Shown piece by piece: positions 43,077 through 56,064 of a stretch of DNA of 64,000 bases. The position numbers and the translations under genes are program-made. The DNA comes from Tetmemena sp. SeJ-2015 (Eukaryota > Ciliophora > Spirotrichea > Sporadotrichida > Oxytrichidae), in assembly GCA_027382625.1 (NCBI GenBank), contig JAJKFJ010022447.1, forward strand, positions 62,001 through 126,000, in the 5' to 3' direction. Under the pieces are notes generated by a model that worked only from the letters and a program-made list of their open reading frames with translations, searched no databases and had not been told where the DNA came from. Each line of letters opens with the position of its first letter. The first letter of the stretch is position 1.

Positions 43077-44700
43077 TCACTGAGCAGGCAGCTTCTCTGA
43101 AATCTCTTTGATGACCTCCATCATCTTTTGGTTTTCGTCCTTCACACTCTGGAGCACCTTGTCCAAGTCTGATTTGGATAGCTCTCTGAACTCCTTTATC
43201 TTTTCGTTAAGAGCATTTTGGATTGTGATAGCATGGTTGGTGATTCTGGAGGAGATCATGTCTAGCTTGTAGTCAAGGTCGTCTCCCTTCTCCTTCATCT
43301 CCTGCTCCACGTCTGTTGCGATGAGTAGGTAGATGTTAGGCTCGCAGAACCGCTTTCTCCTTCTCTCGGGGATGAGATAGTCGTTCTCAGCAATCATACC
43401 AGCCTTCTCCTGATAAGAGGCTTGCACTGAAACTTCGTTGATGCGGGCGAAGGACTCTGAGATGATGGCGACCAAGAGGTTAAGCATGATAATCATATTG
43501 AAGACTGTGCAAAGCACGAATAGGATCCACACATAGGGTACTGCGACTAGACCGAAGTTATAGGTGTCGAAATCTCCCAATACCATTCTGTAGGTGTAGG
43601 TGATGGAGTCGATGTAGGAGCCCACGAATTGGGAGGAGTTGCCACTCTCGTCAGGGACTTCCTCATTGGAGGTGGAGATGCTGCGCATAGCGTCTCCGAA
43701 GGCAACCATGGTGAGGAACATAATAAGGAGGAAGTGACGCATGTCTACGCACACCTCAATAATAATCCTGATCAAATAACCAGTACTCTTGAAGATACGC
43801 AGGAAGTAGAGGAACTTGAGCCACAGGATTAGACTCATGGTGGCTTGTAGGGAGGCCTCAAGAGTAGGAGCACCTCTGTTGTCAAACACTCCAATTGCAG
43901 CTAGAGGGATGAAGACAATAAGCAAGAAGGGTGGGATCAAGTCCAAGTAGTTCCAAACTGAAGTGAGGTAGCTAAGTCCTTCGTGTCTAAGCTTTAAAAT
44001 GAAGTTAAGTTGGCAATTTTATCGCTGCTGAACCTCGTTGTTGACGAAATAGAGTGAGAAGGCAAGTAGAGGAACCATGAATCCGTAGTTGATCCACATC
44101 CAGTCATCGTTAAGCTCTCTCTTATAGAAGATGTAGTTCATGTACACTAGGTAGGAAGAGAGGAATCCAACGAAAGGAATGAATAGTTTCTTGATAGTGA
44201 ATTCTCTAGTTAAGGGCCACTTGTACTCTATAATTCTTCTGACTGCTTTACAGTCGAATACCTACATGTCTTGGGTTTAAGCAAGTGCTTCGAAGAATTC
44301 AACTGCTAGGGGTTCGTAGGTATGAATACTGGGGATGTCCACAAATTCTAGTCTGATTAAAAAGAGAAATACACACTCACACACATACGCATACTGTAAT
44401 GATTTCAGACTCTATGGGTGCTGGCATGAACATCTTGTCTTAGTCCTTGGGAGTGAGCCAGAATGGAGCGACAGATATACCTGTGGAGTTTGTCTATCTG
44501 ATGCAACCCTTCTTAATCTTCTAAGTAGCCTCAGTCTGGCAGAGTCTTGAGTCAAGGTAAGACACCAATTGAGGAAGCTCGCGCTCTACCAACAAAGGAA
44601 GCACTGCTTACATTCAACTCTTATTATGAATTAAGAATTGGGTTTTGGAGATTTAAGAAAAATTTAATTATGATTGCTCTTGAGTGGTGGTCTTAAAAAT
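43077..44700 (-). CDS. TRP-like cation channel module (copy B), nested
   Basis: Paralog of copy A sharing the order REFTIKKLFIPFVGFLSSYL, DLIPPFLLIVFIPLAA, DMRHFLLIMFLTMVAFGD, pore loop TYRMVLGDFDTYN, FNMIIMLNLLVAIISE and a longer C-terminal coiled coil ending SEKLPAQ and TGA 43079-43077. It starts in the block DHHSRA, which shares an 18-bp identical stretch with copy A, and lacks the ankyrin segment upstream of it. IESs are likely at about 44660-44560 (pointer AGCA) and 44400-44345 (pointer ATCA). It lies wholly between the two ends joined by the 11-bp pointer. It could use the same upstream WD40/ankyrin pieces alternatively, have its own pieces elsewhere, or be a decaying duplicate. Confidence 0.7.
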
Positions 44701-44752
44701 ATTAAATCTTGTCCTCCTATCTCGCCCTCATAAAATAAAAGATTTGGGAGGA

Positions 44753-47700
44753 GGAAGGATGTTGTAGATGAGTCTTTGAACTTGCTCAGAATCAATTTAA
44801 GATGCTTCAATCTCACCGGCTTCAAGCTGCTCGATAAGGTTCCAGTGGAGGAAGGTGAAACTGAGATCAGCTACATGTCTTAACTTGGTGTAGTGAACGT
44901 TGTAGTCTACGGTGTTGAGCACTTGGTAGAGTGCATGAGGGTCTCTCTTCTTGTCGAGGAGATAGGCAGACTTGAACTGCTGGTACTTTCTCTACATAAA
45001 AAAGTATTTAAAGCTAATCTCTTGAGTCTCTCGAAAGTGTCGAAGGTGTGTTTCTCTGGGTTTTCATAGTCATAGGGGTCGCAAGGAGGAGGGTCAATGT
45101 AGTAGTGGTTGTTGTTGCAGAGGTCCTTGTCGAAGAGTGGGATGCGGTTGAACTCGATCTCCTTGAAGTTGTTCTTCAGGTCGACCAGTCTCTCGATACC
45201 CTCGTGGTTGATGATCTTGACGGTGTCGTTGTTAACCCACAAGAACTGGTGAGACACGTGCACGAAGTCGTCCTCCTTATTGGGGCTGGACATAAGCCAC
45301 TCGGGAATGATGTGTCTGATCTCCTGGGTGAATGAGTCACGGATCAAGAAAGTCCTGTTCTTTCTATCGACATCCAAGTACATGGAGAAATCGTGGGAGA
45401 AGATGTAGGGGAACTGGCACTGAGAGATCAGATCAGTAGGGAAGTTGCTGAATCTGTGCACCTACTACCAAGTCACATGGTTGCCCTGGCCTTGCACCTT
45501 CTTGTAGAGGAAATAACGTTGGTTGACTAAATGCTCATACATGTATTCAGTGTCTTGGGAGAAGAAGATATTCTGCACTTATCGTTGTTCATAGAATGGA
45601 TGCACGAAAGATAAGTGCTCCTTTACTTCGCGCTCATTGATGATCTCAATAAGTTTCCAGTGGTAGAAGTTCTTCTCGGCTTTCTTGACGTAGGAGACCT
45701 GACTCTTGATATTGCTCTTGGTCATGAGGGGGTCGAAGAAGGTGTTCTCATCATACTCTGCGATAGACTACTTGCTCTTGATGAGGATCTTGTTCTACCA
45801 CTCTCGTAGGTAGGTGAAATTTTCATCGTGGCACATGTAGACCTCGTAGTTGGAGTAGTCTTGTCCAGTTTTGTTGGCTGAGAGGTTCCACTCCATGCGA
45901 ATCTTACCGGTCATGACTCCCCAGGTGCGGAGGTGGTTGTTCTTGTCGAGGGTCACAAACTTATCGTCAATGACTCTGGCAGCTAAGTAGTTGGGTCTGT
46001 TCTCCATACCGATGAATGATATGGTGTTTCTGTGGAGAACAGGCACGACCTCGATGGCATCGTAGGAGGAGAGGAAGACCAGTCTCTAGTTGGAGTGAGA
46101 GAAGTCAATAAGGCCTTGGCAACCGACCTGCATAGAACTGAGCAAGTAAGATAGGTCCTGATCCTTCTCAATAACGTTCTCAATATCGTAGAGGCGGAAA
46201 CCGGAAGATCTTGTCTTGATCATGGTTGGGTTAGACTTGTGGCACAAAGTGTAGAGGTAGTTGTTGTCGGAGAAGTAAAGACCCACACAGTTAAATTCAA
46301 AATGATCATTATCTTTGTTGATCTAATTTATTGAGTTTTGTTCTTCGTAGGTCTTGGTCTCGTTGGTCTTGATGTCAATCTTATAGAAGTTGCTGTTGTC
46401 CACCAAGAACATGTATCAATTAATTCAAATGACTTCATCTTCATCATAATAGTCGATTATAATTTTGCTATCTCTCGTCCTTGAACCTGACTCCGGAATG
46501 GATCATGCCGCCCATGTCGGGCACATTCATAAGCTCATAGAGTTTGTTGACGACGGGCTTTTCTTCGCCCATTACCAGCTCGAACAAGTAGATATTGTCA
46601 GTGATCTGGCAAAGGAACTCAGTCTTATCGCTGGGAGAGAACATGAACACGAAGTTTGTCTCACTGTTGAGGAAGGGGTAGTCCTCGTCTGTGAAGGTGT
46701 AGAGCTGCCTCTTGTGGAGGATGTTCAAAAAGAAGTTGTAGCCTGACTCCTTGTCTGGGTTCTCCTCCCTAGTCAGCACGAAAGACCATTGGTTCTCATC
46801 TCTGTCGGTGTCTAAAGTTACTAACTCTCCTTTACAAGCGTGCTCTAGCTCTTGGTCCACAGAGTACTCCTCAGACTCTGGGTCCTCGTTTCCTCTAGTG
46901 TTAATGAACTTAATCCTTCCATCATAATATAAGAACTATTGATCTCAACTTAATATCAGTAAGCAACACTACGACTTCGAATTGCTCATTCTCATCGAGT
47001 AGTCTGTAGATCTGCTCAACCTAGGCGTCAAACTCGTAGTGGCGAATCCACTTCTGCTTAAGCACACTGAAGAAGGAGACCACATGACCGTGGGCGACGA
47101 GCATGAAGGTCTTGATGAACACGAAGCTGTTGAAGAGCTTGCAGTGGTTCTTTATCTTCTAGTAGAAGATGTTGGGGAAGATCAAACCCTTTCTCTGCTC
47201 ACCTTCGTCTAAGCACATTCTGGTGGTCAGTTCCGTCTTAATAGAGCGGATATCAGCCTTTCCTATCTGTAAGAAGAGCTCATCGAAGGTAGTCTCGATT
47301 GCGTAGATTGTATCAGGAGGGTTATCAACTGACGAGATTCTAGCACAGTTGTAAATAGAGATAAGAGAACTCGAAATTATGATACTAGGGCTTAGAGTTT
47401 AATAGATATCGAGCTTGCTGGATTCACGGAGAGCAAGAGCACCTAGATCTCCCCACTTGTTAACTGAGTAGGAAAACTTGGTGACTGGGTCGAATCTGTC
47501 GTTTCTGGGAACCACTTCTCTGTACTGAGTGAATTCGTAGTCGAAGTCCTCTCCAACTGCCTTAAAACAAACCACACTAGGTAATCAATCAGCATGCATT
47601 CTTTAAGCTCCTTGTTGTTGATGACAAGCATGTTGAAGTCAATCTGGTTGTCGAGAGTCTCCATAGCTACGATAAGGTTAGTAACATCACTGTCGTTTGT

Positions 47701-48615
47701 GAAGCTGATGAGCTAGTGGATCTTCATGTCCTCGGGGGAGATGGTGGCCACCTCGCTCTCGGGATCCACGGTGATTCTGTTCTCAGAGCCGTCCTCGTAG
47801 TCATCAATCAAGTTAATGAGCTTGATATTCTTGGGAGAGGCAATGAGGACTACGCTATCGTGATACTGCATGAACTTGTACTCAGGGTCTTGGATGAAGT
47901 CCTCAATGAGGACGGTGGCGTTCTTCTTTGAGAGGTTAACGAGGTGGAAGCAGTCGTGGTTCTCGTCTGGGTTCTCAGTCTTGAACATGAAGTACTCGTT
48001 GTTGATGCTCCACTTGGTAATCTCACCTACCACCAATTAAGTAATTTGAAAAGTGAGATAGAGAATGTAAGAGTAACTCCTTATAGGTGTTTGAATCTGA
48101 TCGCAGTTGGGGAACATGATCAGCATTATTGGAATTAAAATCCAGTGATTAAAATGGGGCACAGAGGATATGTGACTTACTTCTGAGAGGCTTCTCGTAG
48201 ACCTTCTTGTTGTCGGTCTTGCTCCACACTTGGAGGAGGAACTTGGCACCTCCGTGGTACTTCTGGATCTCTGAGGAGATGGAGACAAGGATTGGGCAGT
48301 ACTCCATGTTCTCTGCGTTCAGGCATGTGGACTTGATGATGTACAGCTCTACTTAAATATTAATCTATTCATACTTTAATATTCGCTTTTGTTTTTACAA
48401 AGATATGATAAGCACGGCTGATCAGGTATTCTGAGTGGGTTCTTACGTCTCAAGTTAATACAATTATAATATGGTTAACTTTGTAGGTGATTTCTTCTAG
48501 GAAGCTGTAGGAGGTACGCTTGTCGGTGAGGAAGGGTTGAGTGTAGGGTTTGGCATTGGCCGATGCAGGTGCTATACAAGTTAATTCCCAGGATATATAT
48601 CTTACGTCTACTCAT
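44753..48615 (-). CDS. WD40/beta-propeller N-terminal module of channel protein
   Basis: ATG 48615 (MSR) with a GTAAG...TATAG intron, then PYTQPFLTDKRTSYSF, YIIKSTCLNAENMEYC, ITKWSINNEYFMFKTE and HDSVVLIASPKNIKLINL. Many beta-strand repeats of a degenerate WD40 type follow (for example VTLDKNNHLRTWGVMTGKI at about 45960-45900) down to RHVADLSFTFLHWNLIEQL and RLIYNILP at the 3' edge. Strong CAG/CAA preference for Gln, like NDK. Several TGA-rich breaks are introns or IESs. The edge carries the pointer AACATCCTTCC, matching the start of channel copy A at 42910. WD40-plus-channel proteins of this layout are, as far as I recall, a ciliate-type architecture. Confidence 0.75.
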
Positions 48616-49031
48616 TGCTAAATACAATATACACACACTTATATACTATATATGATATGCTGAGATATGTGTGCAAAGTAATAGTAAAGTAATAAATATT
48701 ATAAACTGGCGTGCCCCTCACTCACAAATTAAAGAGCGAATAGTTAATATCCTTGCTACTTCAGACACAGCACATTTAATCAGAACTCAACTACTCTACA
48801 TCAGATTCTTCCTACAAGCAAAAATATATAAACATGATCCTCATAATGAATTTCAATTTTCAATGAAATAGATTAAGAAAATAAAGTCTGATTGCTTTTT
48901 AGAGACAAGCAACTATTAATTGAATATGCGAATGTTGTTATTGTTATTATAGACTCAAAGGGTGGTTGAATTATTTTAAGCGAGAGAGTGAGGAGGATTT
49001 ATTAACAGCGAGATTAAACTAATAAACCAAA
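48616..49031. other. Divergent intergenic region
   Basis: About 415 AT-rich bases between the WD40-channel start (-) and the Gln/Asn-rich gene start (+). No feature recognised. Confidence 0.4.
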
Positions 49032-52000
49032 ATGAATCGTTTTCAATATATCGATTCGCAAAATAACGCAGGAGGTGCAGCCGACCACTCCTTCTCCTCC
49101 CACTACTCCATCAATTCAGAAAAAAGAATATACTTGAATTTATATTCTCTCTGTGATTATAATATATTCAGATGAGAGTGTATCTCCTAGGAGAACTCCT
49201 CCCTTGGGTGATAAAAAATCTAAGAAGATTGAGGACACGGAAAGTGAAAATGGAGAAGTATAGCCACTAACTATAAGCAAAGAGGAAAAGTAGATCGCCA
49301 CATAGTAGCACACAAATAAAAATGGAGCTTCGCCAAGTCAGTAAGCTGAAAACCAAAGTCAAGTGGAGAAAACAGATCAAAGGAAAAATGATGAACCCAA
49401 TAAATAAGGCTAAACTTAAGGAGCAAAGAGAAGTAATCAGGAAGATGCAGACTCTCCGAGGGGAGAGAGTGATTTCAAATCAGAGGTATTTAATCACGAG
49501 AGAGACGGAGATTAAGACTCAGATTCAAGTCAATTCATAAATAATCAAAATCCCACATCTAACTTGAATCCTCCTAATAATTTGGGCGTAGCCAGTGGAG
49601 GAGCTTTCAGTTCTCCTATGGTGAGATAAGCTACGATGATCAAGGGCACTCCTTAAGGACATTCTTTTACACCTGGAGGTGGGGAGACTCTGGGTCTAAA
49701 AAAGCAAGTGACAATTTAACAGGAGGGTGGTGGTCTTAACAGAACTAATACGAGGCTCAGGATGGACAGAGTACATGGTAATTAAAGTGGCACCACTCCC
49801 AATTAGTCACCAGCTTACCCCCATTCTCATAACTAGAAGTAAACTCCAATCTAAGCAGCCGCAAATCCATAACATAGTTTATTTATTAAACATGCATAGA
49901 AAGAAGCGATATCTCTTTTCCCAATAACAGCCACCAATAAACCAGAGGAGATGGCAAAAGAGGAGCCTAATCCTTTTTAGACTCCTTTTCAATCCCAGAT
50001 TCATAACATTCTAGATGTGAACACCGATTTGTTCGACTCTCATCCACTTGAATCTTCTCCAGATTACTTTTAAGAAAGTTAGAAAGGGAATAGTAAATTG
50101 GAAGATCCTTGTTTGGCAAAGAAGCAAAGAAGGCAGAGGAAAAGAAAGGAGAGAGGTTAATTGAGCAAGAGAACTCAAAATATTAACATCAATACTCTGC
50201 CAAATGAAAACTTGCAAACTCTAAATCAGTCAATTGTGTATCCATTGAGTTTTTAACTATAGAGGAAGAAGACTAAGATCCCAACGTCATTTAATTTAAA
50301 TGTTCTCTCTATATTGAATAATCTTAATATTTAAGAAGAGCCCTTTCTAGAATAACTGCAAACTGATCTACTCAATATTTTTTGCAAAGTTTAAAATTTC
50401 TAAATGATCGTCTTGAGGGGAATGAATCTGAGCGCAACATAGACAACTTAGTAGACACTTACAATTCTCCTCCTCAAATGAGGCCTGCAGTAAACTAGTT
50501 ATAATTCAATGCTGCTCCTCAATCTTCCTTTATCAGTAAAGAGGAATAGTTGAGGGTAACACCCCAAGACAACCTCTAACTTCAAAATCAATAAAGACTA
50601 TTGAATGAGCAGCCTCAAATCACTCTTTAGCAACCACCACTCCGCTAAAAGACAATGAGCTAGAGATTTAGAAATGCCAACTAGGATCAAGATAGAATCG
50701 ATGATTTGGAGGATGGAGGTCCCATCCGATAGATCTCTCATCCATCTTAGTTGCAACTACCTCAAACCAATAACTCTCAGCGCAACATCGATAAACGCCA
50801 GTCTACCATATCAGTAATCGAACTCACAAGCATCAATGGAGATCTGCAGAAGTTAATCTTTGATGAGCAGAGTTAGCGATCCAAGCCTTCAGCTTCTGGA
50901 AGAGGAGCTCAAGATAACATGAGCACAGCTTCTGGAAAAATAGTGCAGAACTAGCCTATCCTAAGGATAAAGAAAACTCTCAAGCCCATCAATTTCAAAA
51001 ACATGGAGGATGATAACCTCTCTGCCAGCTATAAAAGTAGTATGCATGAGAATGCAGCTGGCACTTAGTAAACTCCATTTTCTCACCAGACTTCTGGAAT
51101 ATAGAGGACGATTACTCGAAACCTGAGAGAGATACAGGTTAAGAGAAAGTAAGAGATCAGTGAAACACGATAGTCAGTCTCCAGCTTCATAAATGAGAAC
51201 AAGATTTTGGAGCAGCTCAAGAAGGAGACACAAGAGTTTTAGAATCAGCGACCACTAGTCAACATTTAGATTGAGGAGAACAAGTCAAACACTCAAGGTA
51301 CCAAGTAGAATTAATTTTTGAGTAGATAATATTTTTGAATTCCTTGGAAAACTCATTGGATATCCATCATCAACGAAAAGAAAGCTTAGTTATGATAGGT
51401 GGGTCAGTGGAGGGAAGTGCGCATGAGGGGCATCACGCAGATGTAGATCTGGGATCCGTTATTAAAGAGTAAGAGAGTCATACCTCACCCTTAAATAACA
51501 ACAAAGGTCACAAGAAGAAAGTGACGGTCATTTCAAAGTTCATCACTATTTACTCCATTCAATTTACGATTCTATTTTTAAAAGAAGAACATAAAGAACT
51601 TGAAGCAACGTTTGCAAGATATGCACTCAAAGTAGAGTAAGTAAACGAAGCAGGGCTCTTCTAAGAATCACTCCACAATTGAGGGAACAAAGGAGAATTA
51701 GAATCAATCAATAGTCAGTGGAGCCACACTCCCTTAGGCCCTTCCTAGAAGCAACAGCCTAGACTAAAAGGATGAAAGGGAATCTAAGAAAGCTATTCTC
51801 TAGTAGCAAATAAGCAGCCTCATCAAGATCAAGAAATCAGTCAAGGGAAAGAAAAAGAACTAAGCAACATGATATCCACTTTTCTTATTGCCTATATTTA
51901 ATTAAGGTGTGAGGAATCAATTATTGGCAAGGGAGCAGTAGCTTAATGAAAGTGCAGGAGGTGGACGAGTGGGCAACGAACACAACCTCAGCTAAAATAT

Positions 52001-52999
52001 CTTGGCTTTCTCTGAGCCTCATACGACTAAGAATGCTAGGAATAACTTCAACAAGACTTTCTACTTTCCCTCCTCCAAAAATAACCACCAAACAGCAGCC
52101 TAGAGCTAAATGAGTAGCACTATGACTAATTTCAAATCAAATTATAAATTCTATACTTTAAACTCAATTTCCGCTAGATGAATTTAGTTCAGCAGAACAA
52201 TCTGTTCGATGCAAATAATTCTCACTCCTAGCAAATGGATCATCCTTTTAACGCTAGACACAAGCCTCCCATAGCCTAGAAGATGGGAAAGCGGCAAACT
52301 AGAATCCAGGCTGCTCAGTAATCAGAGAGCTACAAAAATTTGGAGTAAGTTTACTCTCAATCTCAGCTTTCTTACTTCTCCTAAAACGAAAACAAAGAGA
52401 GACAGCAGCTATAATTTCAGCAATAGCAATAATACTATCAGCAAATGTAGAATCACCAGCTTAGAAACAATCCACTAGGATACAGTAGTAACATGAATTA
52501 GAGCTATATGAGTGGGAAACAAGGATTACCAGCATTTGGAAGCTTATAATCTTCATTGCCCAGGATTAGGCCATAGTCTACTCATCATTCCAGATCTAAC
52601 TCCCTCTCCTCTCGCAGGCCTCTGACTCAAATGAGTTCTGTAACCAGTTTCAATCCAGCCAAAGTAAACTCTAACTCAAACATGAATCTAAGCTCTAGCA
52701 ACTTTTACCCAACTTAACTCCCGCCAACTTCCAACAAGACTCTTATGTATTTTTAATTAACTCGAAAGAAGCTTCAAAACATGAATCAGTAATAGTAGCA
52801 GCAGCAGATAGTTGGAGGAGGAGCTTAGTAGTATTACCCAAATCTATTGCAGTAGAGCCATAACAACTATTCTTTCGCAAACAATGACTTCAACAGCAGT
52901 TAAGGATTTGCCAAGGCAGGATACAAGCCTGAAGTGGGGGGAGGAGGAAGCGTAGAGAGATATTCACAATCTAAAGTTATGCCTTTTGAACTTCTCTGA
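49032..52999 (+). CDS. Very long Gln/Asn/Ser-rich protein, hypothetical
   Basis: ATG 49032 (MNRFQYIDSQNN). An IES with pointer ATTCAGA (49114-49165) opens a frame that runs TGA-free for over 1.2 kb, then continues after a short break near 50375-50395 (pointer AAT). Further breaks lie at about 51300-51370, 51540-51595, 51865-51905 and 52145-52200. The last frame ends at TGA 52997-52999. About 1200 residues, with long Gln tracts written largely as TAG/TAA, a basic patch KKQRRQRKRKERGQ and short helical segments. No membrane helix. Prion-like composition. Function unknown. Confidence 0.7.
49114..49165 (+). other. IES, 7-bp pointer ATTCAGA
   Basis: 52-bp segment with TGA between ATTCAGA at 49114-49120 and 49166-49172. 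Deletion gives HYSINSDESVSPRRTPP and a long open frame. Confidence 0.75.
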
Positions 53000-53163
53000 T
53001 AAATAGAACAAATATATTCTAGGTTTAGTAAAGGATCAGTTTTAACGAAATATATTCTGATATTTAAGATCAATGTTAATTTTGATCAAATGATTCTTGA
53101 AATAATGAACAAATTATTTACTTTAAAGAAATAAAAGATCTATAGAGATATTAGTTTCATAAA

Positions 53164-54079
53164 TCACTGATAGTTATTTATCTGAGGAGGGTTTAGAATT
53201 TGTAAGCCAGTAAGCTTAGCACTTATATCTGGGGTCTTATTTTATTAGCGAGGAGGCATGTGTCCTGTGATCTTTTCAGAGATGTAAGAGTTGGCTCCAC
53301 TTGCTAAGCCCCCAATCGCTTGACCTCCATTAGAATTATACATGAGCATATTTGAACTGCTCCTCTGAGTTGACTTTTAAGGTGCAAGTTTAGTAAGATA
53401 AGCCACTTCTAAAGCTTTGATTCTTTCCTTGCTGAACTATTTAGTTTGAGTTATGTTTAGTGAAGCCTTAGAATCCTTCTGTGTGGTTGATGCAATGTCA
53501 TTAGTACGAGAAATTGTAGTTCCCTTGCCTCTCGAGCGATCTTCAAAAGGCTGGTGAAAGAGCCCTCCTAGATTCTGAGTCTAGTAGCTGATTTAGTGGT
53601 GGTTCGAATGAGGAGTAGTGTTAGTTTCCATCATAGCCATCATGCTGTGGACTTCTCGCTCGTTTGCCATGTAGTCTCTTAAAGAAGAGAAAAAAAAATA
53701 TTTTGGGATCTTTCATTTACCAAGTTACTGATGTTATTGTATTGAGTGAGATCACGTGGGGACTTCTTTAGCTTTCTCAATCCATTCCTCATTATAAAAG
53801 TTATATCCTCTTCTCTTCCATCAACCGAGCCTTCTCCATTATAGAAAGCTGTTGAGTTATTGTTTGTCAAGTCTACTGCCTCTTCATCGGAATCTGGGTC
53901 TTATCTAAACTACATTAAAACTTAAGAAAATAAAGGAAAAACTTCTTCTTATAAATTCTTGGAGACTATTTCTTGGTGAGACTCGAATCTATGCTATTAT
54001 AGGTTGAATATGAATACATGATCGTCGATGGGTATAACTTAGAAATACTTTCTGATTGAGTCCTTGTTGTGTGATTCAT
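53164..54079 (-). CDS. Hypothetical Ser/Asn-rich protein, about 280 aa
   Basis: ATG 54079 (MNHTTRTQSESISKLYP). A 38-bp GTTTTT...TTTAG intron joins RIYKKK to QDPDSDEEAVDLTNNN. A break near 53720-53675 then leads to YMANEREVHSMMAMMET and a long frame ending at TGA 53166-53164. Polar and basic, with no membrane helix or known domain. Its start lies only about 39 bp from the divergent ubiquitin-like gene. Confidence 0.65.
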
Positions 54080-54118
54080 AATATATTACGCTTTAAATTA
54101 AATTAACTCTATATTTAA

Positions 54119-54512
<394 letters not shown>

Positions 54513-54615
54513 AAAACATAATGCTTTTTTTACTATCTCTAATTTAATATATATCACTTTGTTCAAGAACTGTATCTTCATTAGGTTTTCCTTACCCTCG
54601 ATCAACTATTCATAT

Positions 54616-56058
54616 TCAACCTATAATTTCAAGAATCCTTCTTTGCTACTCTTTGAAGATGTCAATTTTGTCAGGTGAGGCTCCCTTGCTAAGGATGTTC
54701 TTACCGAATCTATATCCCATAGACTACCCATCAAGCCTCCCGTTTGCCAGATTATACGTCGTAGGCGTCTCATCCATCAAGTCCTCTATGCTAGATTCAC
54801 TTTTATCACTGTAGTAAACTTTAACTCCATTCTTCTTTGTCTTCTCTTTAAGATTTGCAGTGGATTGAATTCTATTGGATAAGCTTCCATCTCTCTGATT
54901 TTAAGAAATTTCCGATGCCATCTTCTAAAGTTGGTTTCGACTTGGACTAAGATCAGCCAAAGAAGAACTTCTGCTTGGATCCTTCTTCCTCAAATTATAA
55001 ACTGCTTCTCTCGTATGCTCACTCTACCCGTGGCATCTATGAGGCTTTCTTGCTATCATTTCAGAGGTATTAGACTTCAATGATCTTTTGGTCAAATGAC
55101 CAGGGCTTACAGATGAGTTACCTGTCTTCGATTTTTTAGTTAAAGAATTCCTGCTCCTTTCATTTCTTTAAGGCCTGGATAAATTCTGAGCTTGTTCTTC
55201 ATTCTCTGTTTCTCTTACTGCGTCTAAGTTCGTTTGCTAAAAGTTTCCTCTCCTCTCATTACCCCGAGCAGTCTAAGACATGAAATCAGCGTTATTATCC
55301 GCAACTTCAAGTTGATCATTTGCACCTCTCTGACCTCTAGCTGATTTTGAGTGGTCTTGCCTTAGTCTCTCTATTTCTGCTCTTTCCCTCTCTAGTTCTA
55401 GTCTCTGCTACTTCAACTCTTCATTTAGGCGAGATATCTCTAATCGCTCTCGCTCTAGTCTATCTAACTCGCTATTATAGCCTAAGTCTTTACTCATATG
55501 AATCCCTTAATCTCTTCTATCTATTACATGCTTTGGAGATATCCTAGGTGAAATTTAAACCTCCTTTCTTTCTCGATTGAAAAATGGAAGGGGCCTTATT
55601 TCAGTTGGCTCACCTAACTTTTTTACTCTTGTTGGAGTCAGTGGATAGCTCATCACTTTCCTCTGCTCATCTTCGGATTCGCTGCTCTATTTATCTCCCT
55701 CGTCTAGCAATCCAATCTCAGTGGTCATGTTATTCTTGTTGTACTGTGTGTTGTTATAGTTTTTCTGCATTTTTGAACTTTGATAGTGGTGAGACTTCTT
55801 GTTGTCTTTGGAGAAAGGGGCTGGGTCTGACTTCCTTCTCTGTCTTTGTATGTCTTCCCTCTCCTATCTACGCAAAGTCAAGGGCGAACTCTCTTTCTCT
55901 TCTTGCTCTATCATTTGCATAAGTCTTTACTCTAGATTGATTGGCTGAACTTGTCTCAGATTAGAGAGGAGAGCCTTCATAGCTTCAAGCCTTATGTTTC
56001 TATCGTCACTGACTGTCAATGCTGTTCTATTGAGTGCCTCCTTTTCACCGTCATACAT
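54616..56058 (-). CDS. Coiled-coil cytoplasmic protein or tail of the upstream membrane protein
   Basis: Uninterrupted 481-codon frame, ATG 56058 (MYDGEKEALNRTALTV) to TGA 54618-54616. A highly charged coiled coil (RLEISRLNEELKQQRLELE) lies in the middle, with Ser/Arg-rich flanks and a C-terminal FKEQQRRILEIIG. No membrane helix. On the same strand the upstream membrane-protein frame ends at an AGTT repeat (56099-56096). The repeat recurs at 56064-56061, and deletion there fuses AMSIHS in frame to LMYDGEKEA. It is therefore probably the cytosolic tail of that protein; a separate gene remains possible. Confidence 0.7.
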
Positions 56059-56064
56059 TAAACT

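Noticed and set aside
43077..44700. Calling channel copy B a simple pseudogene
   Set aside because: Its main frame is open across all helices, pore and coiled coil. Only the 5' ankyrin segment is missing, which alternative MDS joining could supply.
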